A DNA stretch of 64,000 nucleotides, from NCBI RefSeq assembly GCF_001314605.1, contig NZ_LIHP01000021.1, positions 124,001 through 188,000 on the forward strand, given 5' to 3'. Source of the DNA: Marinobacter sp. HL-58. GTDB lineage: Bacteria > Pseudomonadota > Gammaproteobacteria > Pseudomonadales > Oleiphilaceae. Under the pieces are notes generated by a model. That model was not told the origin of the DNA. It ran no database searches and saw only the letters and a program-made list of their open reading frames with translations. Both the position numbers and the translations under genes were made by a program. Shown here in pieces: positions 56,326 through 64,000 of this stretch (the first letter of the stretch is position 1; every line of letters starts with the position of its first letter).

Positions 56326-56565
56326 ATGTCCGACGAAAACGGATCAGCACAAGCCAGATTCCAGAACCACGCTATTGTAGAAGTTGTATTACTGTTGGTG
56401 CTGTTTGCCTATATGGCGCTGGCCCAAAGCAGAATGGTAGGAGATGATTTTTCCTTTACCGTGGCAGGGGCCGGCCTGATGGCGCTGGTTACCTACTGGA
56501 CGCTATATACGCTGCGGGACGGACTGGAACTGATCGCCCTGAGAAGCGGGCGCTCGAGGCACTGA
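56326..56565 (+). CDS. Hypothetical two-helix membrane protein
   Basis: A 79-residue protein with two membrane helices, VEVVLLLVLFAYMALAQ and FTVAGAGLMALVTYWTLYTL, and a basic C-terminus. No family recognised. The start is uncertain: the ATG at 56326 has only a weak GAAG before it, and a TTG at 56311 is too close to its GAGG. It is convergent with the exonuclease gene, 28 bp apart. Confidence 0.55.
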   Translation: MSDENGSAQARFQNHAIVEVVLLLVLFAYMALAQSRMVGDDFSFTVAGAGLMALVTYWTLYTLRDGLELIALRSGRSRH

Positions 56566-56593
56566 ACCGGGAAGCCAGACAGGTTCCGATGGT

Positions 56594-57199
56594 TCAGAAC
56601 TGGCGTGACTCGTTGGCGGCCGAGGCAGGCTGCAGTGCCAGTAGCTGTATGTCTTCCCAGGTTTTGTGCAGGATCAGCGCGTCGTTGGCGGCCCGATGTA
56701 CCGGCAGCCCGAGGCGTTTTATCACTTGCTGGCGGGATGATGGCCAGAGCCTGACCTGATCTGCATCCAGCAGGGTGGAAACGGATTCGAGCTGAAATTC
56801 CGCACGAATGTTGGCGGCACGGAACAGACGATGCAGCCAGAAGCTGTCGAATGTCCAGGCGTCACAGAACACATGCCCGGAAAGCAGTCGGTTGAGACTG
56901 GCTGCGACTTCAGAAACCGGGGTACCTTCCTGTTCCAGGGTTCGCCGGGTAATACCGTGAATCTTTTCCGCACTTTCCGACCAGTCCTGCCAGAGCACAT
57001 GGGGTTGAATCAGCCAGCTATGCAGGGTGCAGTCAGGCAGGCAGATACCGACTTCAATAGGGTAACTTGCGATCAGATCAAGACTGGAAGCCTCGAAGTC
57101 AATAAATGCTGGGCTGGTTTCGGTTATCATTCCGTCAGATTTTTTGTTGGTGAGCCGTGTAATGAGTTTACCCGTCCACTCCCGCAGACGCGAACCCAT
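56594..57199 (-). CDS. DEDDh-type 3'-5' exonuclease
   Basis: A 201-residue protein with the DnaQ-like exonuclease fold. Exo I is FIDFEASSLD (Asp and Glu). Exo II is around CDAWTFDSFWLHRL. Exo III has the DEDDh pair H and D in VHRAANDALI. It should trim DNA or RNA 3' ends with two metal ions. The partner is unknown, and no polymerase gene is near. The ATG at 57199 gives a basic 23-residue extension; an inner ATG at 57130 just before the fold is an equally possible start. It is divergent from queC. Confidence 0.8.
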   Translation of the reverse strand: MGSRLREWTGKLITRLTNKKSDGMITETSPAFIDFEASSLDLIASYPIEVGICLPDCTLHSWLIQPHVLWQDWSESAEKIHGITRRTLEQEGTPVSEVAASLNRLLSGHVFCDAWTFDSFWLHRLFRAANIRAEFQLESVSTLLDADQVRLWPSSRQQVIKRLGLPVHRAANDALILHKTWEDIQLLALQPASAANESRQF

Positions 57200-57303
57200 G
57201 ATGGCATTCCACTGTTACAATATGTCCACGGATGTTAGTCCACTCATGTTAAATCCCCTTTAAAGGCCCTGTGTGCCGCGGGGGCCAGGACTGGAATTCC
57301 CTG

Positions 57304-57969
57304 ATGACCGATACTGTTGTTGTGATTTATTCCGGGGGAATGGACTCATTCACCCTGCTTCATCTTGCCCGTGCCCGTGGGTACAGGGTTCATGCCCTGT
57401 CGTTTGACTATGGCCAGCGCCATGTCCGTGAGCTGGATTGTGCGCAGCGTGTCTGCGCTGAGCTGGCGATTCCCCACAAGGTTATTGATATCCGTGCCCT
57501 TGCCGGCGTCATGGCCGGATCAGCACTCACCGATGATGTGGCGGTTCCGGAAGGCCATTACGAAGAAGAGAGCATGAAAGCCACGGTTGTGCCCAATCGC
57601 AACATGATTCTGCTGTCGCTGGCCACGGGTTACGCTGTGACTGCCGGGGCGGGGGCTGTCTGGTATGGCGCCCATGGGGGCGACCATGCCATTTATCCCG
57701 ACTGTCGCCCGGAGTTTGTGGAGAAAATGGACGCGGTATGCCGTGTGGCCAACTATGAACCGGTTGGTATTGAGGCACCGTTCATGAGCTATGACAAGAG
57801 TGACATTCTCGCTGAAGGGGTGAAGCTCGGTCTGGATTACAGCAAGACCTGGACCTGTTACAACGGCCGTGAAAAAGCCTGCGGCCGCTGTGGTTCCTGC
57901 GTTGAGCGCCTGGAAGCGTTTGCCGCAAACGGACTGACCGACCCGCTGCCTTACGAGGTGAAATACTGA
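57304..57969 (+). CDS. queC: 7-Cyano-7-deazaguanine synthase
   Basis: A 221-residue ATP-dependent enzyme that converts 7-carboxy-7-deazaguanine to preQ0 for queuosine. The pyrophosphatase loop is [13 protein letters not shown], and FDYGQRH and the zinc cysteines in CGRCGSC near the end are all typical. The ATG at 57304 gives the normal start; the frame opens at 57271. The stop codon shares its last base with the queE start, so the two are one operon. I searched the leader for a preQ1 riboswitch and saw none. Confidence 0.94.
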   Translation: MTDTVVVIYSGGMDSFTLLHLARARGYRVHALSFDYGQRHVRELDCAQRVCAELAIPHKVIDIRALAGVMAGSALTDDVAVPEGHYEEESMKATVVPNRNMILLSLATGYAVTAGAGAVWYGAHGGDHAIYPDCRPEFVEKMDAVCRVANYEPVGIEAPFMSYDKSDILAEGVKLGLDYSKTWTCYNGREKACGRCGSCVERLEAFAANGLTDPLPYEVKY

Positions 57970-58625
57970 TGTATCGGGTTAAGGAGGCCTTTTATACCCT
58001 TCAGGGGGAAGGTGCCCAGGCCGGCAGGGCAGCTGTGTTCTGCCGCTTCAGCAAGTGCAATCTCTGGACGGGTCGGGAAAAGGACCGGGCCAGTGCGGTG
58101 TGCAATTTTTGCGATACCGATTTCGTGGGTACCGACGGCCAGAACGGTGGACGCTTCGAGTCCGCAGAGGCACTGGCGGCCCATATACGCAAGCTCTGGC
58201 CCGACGCACCGGGGCGACCCTATGTGGTCTGCACCGGGGGTGAGCCGCTGCTGCAACTGGATGAGAAACTGATTGCCGCCTTCCACCGGGCCGGTTTTGA
58301 AGTGGGGGTCGAGACCAATGGAACACTGCCGGCACCAGCGGGAATTGACTGGCTCTGTGTCAGCCCCAAGGCGGATGCGCCGGTGGTACTGACGCAATGC
58401 GATGAACTGAAGCTGGTCTATCCGCAGCCGCTGGCCATGCCCGAGCGTTTTACCGACATCCGGGCCAGCCACTATTTCCTGTCACCCATGGCTTCGCCGT
58501 CGTCGCCGGATGGCGGGCCTGACCCGGTCAAACAGAGCAATACACGAAAGGCCACCGATTACTGTCTGGCCCATCCCCTTTGGCGCCTGACCCTGCAGAT
58601 GCACAAGATTATCGGCATTGACTGA
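57969..58625 (+). CDS. queE: 7-Carboxy-7-deazaguanine synthase (radical SAM)
   Basis: A 218-residue radical SAM enzyme that makes 7-carboxy-7-deazaguanine, the substrate of the QueC enzyme encoded just before it. It has the CX14CX2C iron-sulfur cluster loop known for one QueE group, starting at C31, instead of the plain CX3CX2C. Other marks are VVCTGGEPLLQLD, GVETNGTLPAP and a C-terminal HKIIGID. Translation is coupled to queC through the TGATG junction. Confidence 0.92.
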   Translation: MYRVKEAFYTLQGEGAQAGRAAVFCRFSKCNLWTGREKDRASAVCNFCDTDFVGTDGQNGGRFESAEALAAHIRKLWPDAPGRPYVVCTGGEPLLQLDEKLIAAFHRAGFEVGVETNGTLPAPAGIDWLCVSPKADAPVVLTQCDELKLVYPQPLAMPERFTDIRASHYFLSPMASPSSPDGGPDPVKQSNTRKATDYCLAHPLWRLTLQMHKIIGID

Positions 58626-58630
58626 GCCTC

Positions 58631-59704
58631 TCAGGCCATTGCACCGACCGATCCGGGGCCGGCTGCTGTCACCGGCGGCGTGGATTCCCGATGACGGTAC
58701 TGGCTGGGACTCTGGCCGGTCCAGCGCTTGAAGGCGCGGGTAAAGTTGGCGGCATCGGCATAGCCCAGTGCGTCGGCAATCTGGCTCAGATTCATGGTGG
58801 TTTTCTCCAGCAGTTCTCCGGCCCGCTCCAGCCTTACCTGGTCAACCAGATTCTGGAAGCTGGCTTCTTCCGCCTGTAACCGGCGCTTCAGGGTTCGTTC
58901 GGAGACAAACAGCGTGGCAGCAACCCGCGCCAGTTTGGGGGGAAAGGGATGGCTGGTTTCAATCACCCGCCGTACCCGGCAGGCGAAACCGGCGTCTTCC
59001 GTCAGCAGTCTCAGTGCCTCCTCACATTGAGCCTTCGACCTGGCCGCCAGCTGGTCGTTGGTAAAACGTATCGGCAGCGCCAGTTGCTGGCGTGGAATCA
59101 CAAGGGCGTCGGCGGTGGCACCGTAAACCACGGGTACCGGAATCTGATCGCGGAATCGGTAGAAATACGCCGGTTCCGGGCCACGGCGGTGGATCGATGA
59201 ACCGGCCACCGGAGCGCCCGTCAGTTGGGCGCCCATGGAGGCACATCCGAAGAGCATGGCGTCCATGATAAAGCCCTGGAGGGGGCCCAGGTCGATATCG
59301 CAGGAGATGGTGAACACCGCCTGATCATCGTGCTGACGGCGGCTCACCTTCAGATGCGGTGCCCTCAGGGTCAGGTAGCGGGTCATCAGTTCGAGGGCAT
59401 CTTCCAGGGTGCGGCTGCTCATCACGGCTGTTCCCAAGGCACCATGCAGCGGCAGCCGCAGTTCCCTCGCCAGCATGATGCCCAGCCCCGGCTCGCCACT
59501 CTCGATAATGGCCCGGGTAACAAATTCACTGGCCTGGGACTGGCTCACCCGCAGATCGGTGGATTGCAGCCGCACCGGGTCAAGCCCGACGCGCTTGAGC
59601 AGCGCTTTCTCGTCAACGCCGATGGTGCGTAACAACTCTGCCAGCAAATGCAGGTAAATGGCCGGCATGCCCAGATCCTGGAGTGTCGATACTGAGGCGC
59701 GCAT
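58631..59704 (-). CDS. AraC-family transcriptional regulator
   Basis: A 357-residue regulator with an N-terminal Arabinose_bd-type ligand domain (about 20-205) and a C-terminal AraC double helix-turn-helix (about 235-335). The latter reads LARVAATLFVSERTLKRRLQ, then LSQIADALGYADAANFTRAFKRWTG. Regulators of this layout often control lipid, alkane or alcohol degradation genes. GAGGAAAC stands before the ATG. It lies 121 bp downstream of an alpha/beta hydrolase on the same strand, a pairing that suggests control of that hydrolase. Confidence 0.88.
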   Translation of the reverse strand: MRASVSTLQDLGMPAIYLHLLAELLRTIGVDEKALLKRVGLDPVRLQSTDLRVSQSQASEFVTRAIIESGEPGLGIMLARELRLPLHGALGTAVMSSRTLEDALELMTRYLTLRAPHLKVSRRQHDDQAVFTISCDIDLGPLQGFIMDAMLFGCASMGAQLTGAPVAGSSIHRRGPEPAYFYRFRDQIPVPVVYGATADALVIPRQQLALPIRFTNDQLAARSKAQCEEALRLLTEDAGFACRVRRVIETSHPFPPKLARVAATLFVSERTLKRRLQAEEASFQNLVDQVRLERAGELLEKTTMNLSQIADALGYADAANFTRAFKRWTGQSPSQYRHRESTPPVTAAGPGSVGAMA

Positions 59705-59825
59705 GGTGTTTCCTCATGTTTCCTGTTGTTGTTATGTCAGGGATCAAACTTCTTGCATGATTATGCCCCGTAGCGCCTCCGCACCCCATGACTTCGCTGA
59801 CGGGTCAACGGGATATGCAGGCCAA

Positions 59826-60731
59826 TTAACAGCGGGCGTAGCTGTCGTCATACCCGGAGTGACGCGCCACGAACCCGGCCATGGCTCGGGCTGAAAGGCC
59901 CGGGCATTCCAGCATCGGAAGGTGCCCCACGTTACGGAACAGGCGGATATCCGCCTCGGGGGTGGCGTTGTGGAACCATTCAATACACCGTGTGGGGGTA
60001 ATGGCATCGCGGTCGCCCCATTGCACCTGCAATGGCGGGGTTTGGGGCCCCAGATAGCGTGCCGGTGCCAGGGCATCGGCCAGCATGTCATCAAAAATAT
60101 GGCGCAGCGCCTCGCGGCGCCCGAGCAGGTCCGGCCCAAGCAGTCCGGTCATGGCAACGCCCATGGCAGTGGGTTTGCCATTACCCACGCTGTTGAACAT
60201 GCGGTAGACGCCCGCCCAGTCGCGGGGGATCAGCAGTTGATCCCGATCGGATGCGAACGGAGCGTTGATATCCACCTCCGGATGTTCGGGAATGCCGGCA
60301 CTGTTCAGGAGGGTCAGGGATGCCGGTGTCATCTTATGGGCGAGGACGGCGGCTATGGCACCACCCATGGAGCTGCCGGCAATGTGCACATTGTCGGCGG
60401 CCAGGGAAGCGAGCCAGTTATTGAGCCGCATAGCCTGGTCTTCGTAGCGGTAACTGGCGGAGGCGTGGTAATCGCTCTCCCCGAATCCCGGCAGATCCGG
60501 GACCAGAATGTGCCAGTGTGAGGGAAGATGCTGCAGCCAGAAAGCCCAGTTTTCCTTCATCGCGGCAAAGCCATGAAGGAGCAGCACGGTGGGGCGGCCA
60601 GCGGCCTGAGTGCCCTTTTCCAGGTATACGAGCCGGTGTCCGTCGATAACGGTTTGCCGCCGTTTTGCCTTAACCAGCCAGCGTTGACCGGTTCTGGCTG
60701 CGGGCCATAGATTGGGGGTGGGTATTTTCAC
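59826..60731 (-). CDS. Alpha/beta-fold hydrolase (lipase/esterase type)
   Basis: A 301-residue hydrolase. The oxyanion motif is LLLHGFAAMKENW, the nucleophile elbow is GSSMGG, the acid is in WGDRDAITP and the histidine in NVGHLPMLE. The layout is that of monoacylglycerol lipases and meta-cleavage hydrolases. A basic hydrophobic N-terminus suggests membrane association, but no cleavable signal is clear. The start is a GTG with a weak ribosome binding site. The adjacent AraC regulator is probably its controller. Confidence 0.82.
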   Translation of the reverse strand: MKIPTPNLWPAARTGQRWLVKAKRRQTVIDGHRLVYLEKGTQAAGRPTVLLLHGFAAMKENWAFWLQHLPSHWHILVPDLPGFGESDYHASASYRYEDQAMRLNNWLASLAADNVHIAGSSMGGAIAAVLAHKMTPASLTLLNSAGIPEHPEVDINAPFASDRDQLLIPRDWAGVYRMFNSVGNGKPTAMGVAMTGLLGPDLLGRREALRHIFDDMLADALAPARYLGPQTPPLQVQWGDRDAITPTRCIEWFHNATPEADIRLFRNVGHLPMLECPGLSARAMAGFVARHSGYDDSYARC

Positions 60732-60833
60732 AGGTTGCGTCCGCTCAGGTCAGATCACACCAGTGTACCGGTTATCCGGTGCCGGGCTTTGGCCTGTCTG
60801 CCCCGGCGCTGCGGCAGCGGAGCAAGGTCACGG

Positions 60834-62603
60834 TCAGAAGGAGAAATCTGTAATGACAGGATTGTGGTCCGAAGAGCGCCAGGGTTGGTGTTCCGGTACC
60901 GGAACCGGACCCCGGTAGTCCAGCGCCCGGGGTTCCTCGGCGTTGACAGGCCATACGGTAGCGCCCGTGAGCCGCCCGACGAGCCCCTCCGACACCAGGC
61001 TGTAATCGAGGGTGCCCCGGCGTCCGCGATAGCGATAGCTGGTCTGGCTGCATGTGCTCTCGCTACAGGTATGGAATTGCCTGACGGCGTTGGTAAAGCC
61101 TGCCTCAGCCAGTAATTGAAGGGGTGTTTCCCGGGCATAACTGTTCATGTCGCCGGTGATCATGGTGCCGGCCATATTGGCGGGCCGGGGGAGTGAATCC
61201 GCCCAGCCGAGCAGGGCCCGCGTGGCCTGTTCACGGCTGTGGTTATAACAGCCCTGGCCGTCCTTCTGGTCACGGTTCGGGCCTTCCGCACCACGGCAGG
61301 CCTTGGATTTCAGGTGGACAACGATAATTCTCAGTGTGTTGTCACTTTCCAGGGGGCTGAATAATTGTGCTACCGGTGGCCTGCCAAGCCTCGGGAAAGA
61401 CGCTGCCTCGGGGCGTCGGCTCCGGCCTTCGGTTCTGACCCGGTCGCTGCGGTACAGGAGGTCGGTTCGAATGGCATCGCTGCCGGTTCTGCCGTCAGCC
61501 TCAACGTAGTGCCACTGCTCCCCCAGCGCATTGGCGAGATCTGCTATGGCACTGTCGGCGCCGTAGCCATCGTTTTCCACTTCGGTCACGGCAATGATGT
61601 CCGGGTCAGGTGCGGTCAGCGTCGCCACCAGCCTGGATAGCTGGCGTTGGTATGCGGTTGCCGAGCCTGCGCCGCGGGCAGCAGGAAATCCCTCGCCATT
61701 GCCGTCGCCGTTAAAGAAATTGCCCAGGTTCAGGGTAACCACCCTGAGGGTGGAGGATTCAGGCTTTGGCGGCACCCCGGGGCGAGGATTGCGCGGCCTG
61801 AAATCCGGTGGCGATTCCGGCTGCAGGCGCCAGGCACCGAACCGGAAATCCAGAATGCCGGACAGATTGCCAACACGATCCCCTGCCCGTACGGTGTTGT
61901 CTGCTGACAAAGCAGGCTCCGGCCAAGGGATCGGGCGGGGATCACGAGTGCCTCTGCCATCGTCAAGAAGCAGGCGGTTTCGATCCTGTCTCTGGTGGCG
62001 GGCCCGGGCTGCTTTTCCGGGCGCCATGACTTCCGTGGCGATGAGCTGATCGCGGGCTGCCAGGGTGAGTTCGCCATATCGGGCAAGGTTGTAGTGGTCG
62101 ATAACCGTCAATTCGCCGGAGACCTCAACCCGCATGTTTTCCAGGTGTTCCGGTGGCAGGTTTCCGGGCCAGGGCAATGTCACCGGAATCGGTTCAGGCA
62201 GATCACCCGTACCGCAGCGATCAAGGGCGGAAACATCCGTGAGTTCCGTCAGACCGTGAAACTCTTTCACCCGGCCGGACACGCGCACCCTGTCCCCGAC
62301 GCTACCCGCGGAGCGGTTGGTATAGACAAACAGGGCTTCGGAGGTATCGGGATTGTTGTCGGTTTCGTGGTCCGGCTGCTGCAGGTAAAAACCACGAAAC
62401 CCGCCCTTCTGGCGGGCATCCATGGTGATCACGCCTTCCACGGTGACGGTCTTTCCGGCCAGGGGTGAGCTGGATTTCTCACCCTGGACGTCTGAGATAG
62501 CCGTGGCGGCAGCGCCACAGCCCCCTGCCACTGCAATGACAGGCAGCAAGAGCAACAGTGTGGGGGCCAGAAGCCTTTTGGCGAAAACGCGGAATGTGGT
62601 CAC
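60834..62603 (-). CDS. Extracellular nuclease of the ExeM/NucH type
   Basis: A 589-residue secreted protein with a hydrophobic signal (about 1-27), an OB-fold region (about 45-260) with VTVEGVITMDARQ and FYLQQPDHETDNNPDTSEALFVY, and a C-terminal endonuclease/exonuclease/phosphatase domain (about 285-589). Catalytic marks are LRVVTLNLGNFFN, IIAVTEVENDGYG, MITGDMNSYARETP and SSDHNPVITDF. It probably degrades extracellular DNA for nutrients or biofilm control. The start is a GTG with no clear ribosome binding site. It lies 9 bp after the WYL regulator gene on the same strand, so the two could be co-transcribed. Confidence 0.87.
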   Translation of the reverse strand: MTTFRVFAKRLLAPTLLLLLPVIAVAGGCGAAATAISDVQGEKSSSPLAGKTVTVEGVITMDARQKGGFRGFYLQQPDHETDNNPDTSEALFVYTNRSAGSVGDRVRVSGRVKEFHGLTELTDVSALDRCGTGDLPEPIPVTLPWPGNLPPEHLENMRVEVSGELTVIDHYNLARYGELTLAARDQLIATEVMAPGKAARARHQRQDRNRLLLDDGRGTRDPRPIPWPEPALSADNTVRAGDRVGNLSGILDFRFGAWRLQPESPPDFRPRNPRPGVPPKPESSTLRVVTLNLGNFFNGDGNGEGFPAARGAGSATAYQRQLSRLVATLTAPDPDIIAVTEVENDGYGADSAIADLANALGEQWHYVEADGRTGSDAIRTDLLYRSDRVRTEGRSRRPEAASFPRLGRPPVAQLFSPLESDNTLRIIVVHLKSKACRGAEGPNRDQKDGQGCYNHSREQATRALLGWADSLPRPANMAGTMITGDMNSYARETPLQLLAEAGFTNAVRQFHTCSESTCSQTSYRYRGRRGTLDYSLVSEGLVGRLTGATVWPVNAEEPRALDYRGPVPVPEHQPWRSSDHNPVITDFSF

Positions 62604-62612
62604 CCGGGCAGT

Positions 62613-63518
62613 CTAGCAGAGCCCGGCAACCGCTTTAATAGCCCGCTCGCGGGCGGATTCGGCAATGCCCAGCTGTTCCTCGTTGGCCAGTTCCAGTTGT
62701 TGCACCATCGGATCAGGATGCCGGCTATCGTTGCCAAGGCCCAGGCGCGAAAGCACATAAGGCGCCAGGGCCGCCCGGGTGGTCAGCTCCAGGTAGTTGT
62801 CATTCATGCCATAATCGGCAGCAATGATTTCCTGTTGCGCCTTGTTCAGCCGGCTGTCCGGCACCATCACCAGGGAAATCTGGCGGTTCCAGTCATCATC
62901 CTGGTGGCTGGTGTGGCGGCTGCGCTGGCGGAGAGTTTCCGGTTTGCCCCGGAAGCGGCTCAGGGCAAAATCGCGAAATTCGCGATTGGAGTCGCACCAG
63001 GCCCGCAGGTGCCAGCTCTGGCCAACGCAAACCAGGGTGTGAGGTTCAAGGGTACGCTGTGAAACGCCCGCCGGGCTGAGAGAGGCGTATTCTGCCTTCA
63101 TAACCCTGCCATATCGTGTGGCTGCCACTGCCGCTCGCATGACCTCCGGTTTGATGACACGTTGCGGCCCCCGCACAAAGGTGCTGTCCGGCAGGCTGAT
63201 GTTCAGCGACTCGAAGGTATTGCTGAGGCTTTCCTGCCGTGCCAGCAAATCCTGATACTCGCTGGCATGGCCGGTTGTGACAACCGGGCTGAAGTTCTGC
63301 GAAGGTACATATCCCTTCAGGTGGCGGTCGTAGACGAGGTTGTCTGGCGCCAGTTCCCGCAGGTAGGTATTGATATCCTTGGAAGCCTGCTGACGCCCTA
63401 TGCCGAAACTGTGGCAAATGTGATTGGTGGTGAGCCGTCCTTCCCACAGGGCGATGATTTCAATCAGCCGGTAGCGAAGCAACAGATCCCACCGAATGGG
63501 CCAGTCCGTTTTTTTCAT
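62613..63518 (-). CDS. WYL-domain regulator, BrxR/CapW-like
   Basis: A 301-residue DNA-binding protein with a winged helix at the N-terminus (LIEIIALWEGRLTTNHICHSFGIGRQQASKDINTYLREL), a WYL domain in the middle (LEPHTLVCVGQSWHLRAWCDSN, then REFRDFALSRF) and a C-terminal WCX-like part. This layout, with the ELAPDNLVYDRHLKGYVPS link, is that of the BrxR/CapW repressors found beside phage-defence systems. No defence gene is visible in the window. A nested inverted repeat upstream is a likely operator. The ligand is unknown; a nucleic-acid end product is possible. Confidence 0.8.
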   Translation of the reverse strand: MKKTDWPIRWDLLLRYRLIEIIALWEGRLTTNHICHSFGIGRQQASKDINTYLRELAPDNLVYDRHLKGYVPSQNFSPVVTTGHASEYQDLLARQESLSNTFESLNISLPDSTFVRGPQRVIKPEVMRAAVAATRYGRVMKAEYASLSPAGVSQRTLEPHTLVCVGQSWHLRAWCDSNREFRDFALSRFRGKPETLRQRSRHTSHQDDDWNRQISLVMVPDSRLNKAQQEIIAADYGMNDNYLELTTRAALAPYVLSRLGLGNDSRHPDPMVQQLELANEEQLGIAESARERAIKAVAGLC

Positions 63519-63563
63519 AACCAGGCGCTCATGGTTAGCGTGGGTTGCATGAGTTGAGAGACT

Positions 63564-63623
63564 CGTGGGTTAATATTGGCAGCAATATAAGCTTCCTCAT
63601 GTTAACCCCTCCTGCTACCCACG
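63564..63623. promoter_or_regulatory. Nested inverted repeats upstream of the WYL regulator
   Basis: Centre: ATATTG-GCAG-CAATAT at 63573-63588. Around it are GGGTTAA at 63568-63574 with TTAACCC at 63602-63608, and CGTGGGT at 63564-63570 with ACCCACG at 63617-63623. This lies 46-105 bp upstream of the regulator start. Autorepression through it is an inference. The rest of the gene-free stretch 63519-63824 shows nothing I can name. Confidence 0.45.
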
Positions 63624-63824
63624 TGTGTTACGTCACCTTAATGTAAAATAATGTTAAAGCCGGTCATTACAGCGCTGCAAGCGGTATTGCAGGTTTCGGC
63701 AAGTGCGTAGTGGTGTTGGTGACAACGCCCTGTTTTAATTCGTTTTCGGTAATGTTCCGGCGTTACTGCTATCTTTCTGTTACACGCCCTTACTCAACTT
63801 TCCCTGTATGCCGGAGCCTGTCTG

Positions 63825-64000
63825 ATGACCCGTATGGTCACCTCACTGTCAGCACTTATTCTCAGTATAGTTCTGCTGGTCAGCGGCAATGCCTTTTTAA
63901 TGACCCTGCTGGGTGTTCGTCTGAGCATTGAAGCTGTGTCCCCCAATATCATTGGCTGGATTCTGGTGTGTTATTCCATCGGCTTTGTGCTTGGCACTCT
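63825..64000 (+). CDS. MFS transporter, N-terminal part (3' end outside the window)
   Basis: The first 58 codons of a membrane transporter. MTRMVTSLSALILSIVLLVSG forms the first helix, followed by TLLGVRLSIEAVSPNIIGWILVCYSIGFVLGT. The pattern fits YcaD-like major facilitator proteins, but only one and a half helices are visible. GGAG stands nine bases before the ATG. It is divergent from the WYL regulator, so the operator-like repeats between them could serve both. Confidence 0.7.
   Translation, partial: MTRMVTSLSALILSIVLLVSGNAFLMTLLGVRLSIEAVSPNIIGWILVCYSIGFVLGT

Noticed and set aside
57200-57303. preQ1 riboswitch before queC
   Set aside because: No preQ1-type pseudoknot sequence or conserved tail is visible, and queC-queE feed synthesis rather than uptake.

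Overview
The window looks like a stretch of chromosome from a marine gammaproteobacterium, most likely Marinobacter or a close relative. This rests on the gene set and gene order: prlC-yheV, a coxB-ctaD-ctaE cluster with haem A assembly genes, monomeric NADP isocitrate dehydrogenase, ectoine synthase, a TRAP transporter with 3-hydroxybutyrate genes, several 7TMR-DISM, GGDEF and EAL proteins, and many REP-like palindromes. The genus is an inference. I saw no rRNA, tRNA, CRISPR array, prophage or transposase gene.

Layout. 1-7.7 kb: the end of prlC, a YheV-like zinc-ribbon protein, a Na+/H+ antiporter, a 7TMR-DISM diguanylate cyclase, DoxX and a MATE exporter. 7.8-15.9 kb: a cytochrome c oxidase operon (coxB, ctaD, ctaE, SURF1, a thioredoxin-like membrane protein, ctaA, cyoE, SCO) that lacks cox11 at its usual place. 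15.9-24.4 kb: an MFS transporter, HrpB helicase, an eIF-2B-like protein, a small periplasmic protein behind a Fur-like box, a RimK-type ATP-grasp protein, YjfB, and ornithine decarboxylase behind a terminator-like leader. This part carries most copies of a roughly 90-bp palindrome family. 24.4-29.3 kb: a lone ectC with an MFS gene, and a DUF2868/DUF3482 GTPase pair.

29.3-40.7 kb is the most interesting block. It holds a complete route for 3-hydroxybutyrate and its oligomers: two lipoprotein hydrolases, a sigma-54 activator, a three-gene TRAP transporter, 3-hydroxybutyrate dehydrogenase and acetoacetyl-CoA synthetase. Two sigma-54 (-24/-12) promoters can be read, one before the oligomer hydrolase and one before the TRAP operon. 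Both are preceded by copies of the same 18-bp dyad, TGTCC-N8-GGACA. I infer that this dyad is the binding site of the activator encoded between the two promoters, so the block would be one self-contained regulon.

40.7-64 kb: REP and long inverted repeats, isocitrate dehydrogenase, a LOV-like GGDEF-EAL protein next to a PAS-GGDEF protein, a beta-lactamase-fold hydrolase, a large hybrid histidine kinase with a free receiver protein, an unexplained region containing an orphan terminator, queC-queE, an AraC regulator with a hydrolase, an extracellular nuclease, a BrxR/CapW-like WYL regulator with a possible operator, and the start of an MFS gene that runs off the window.
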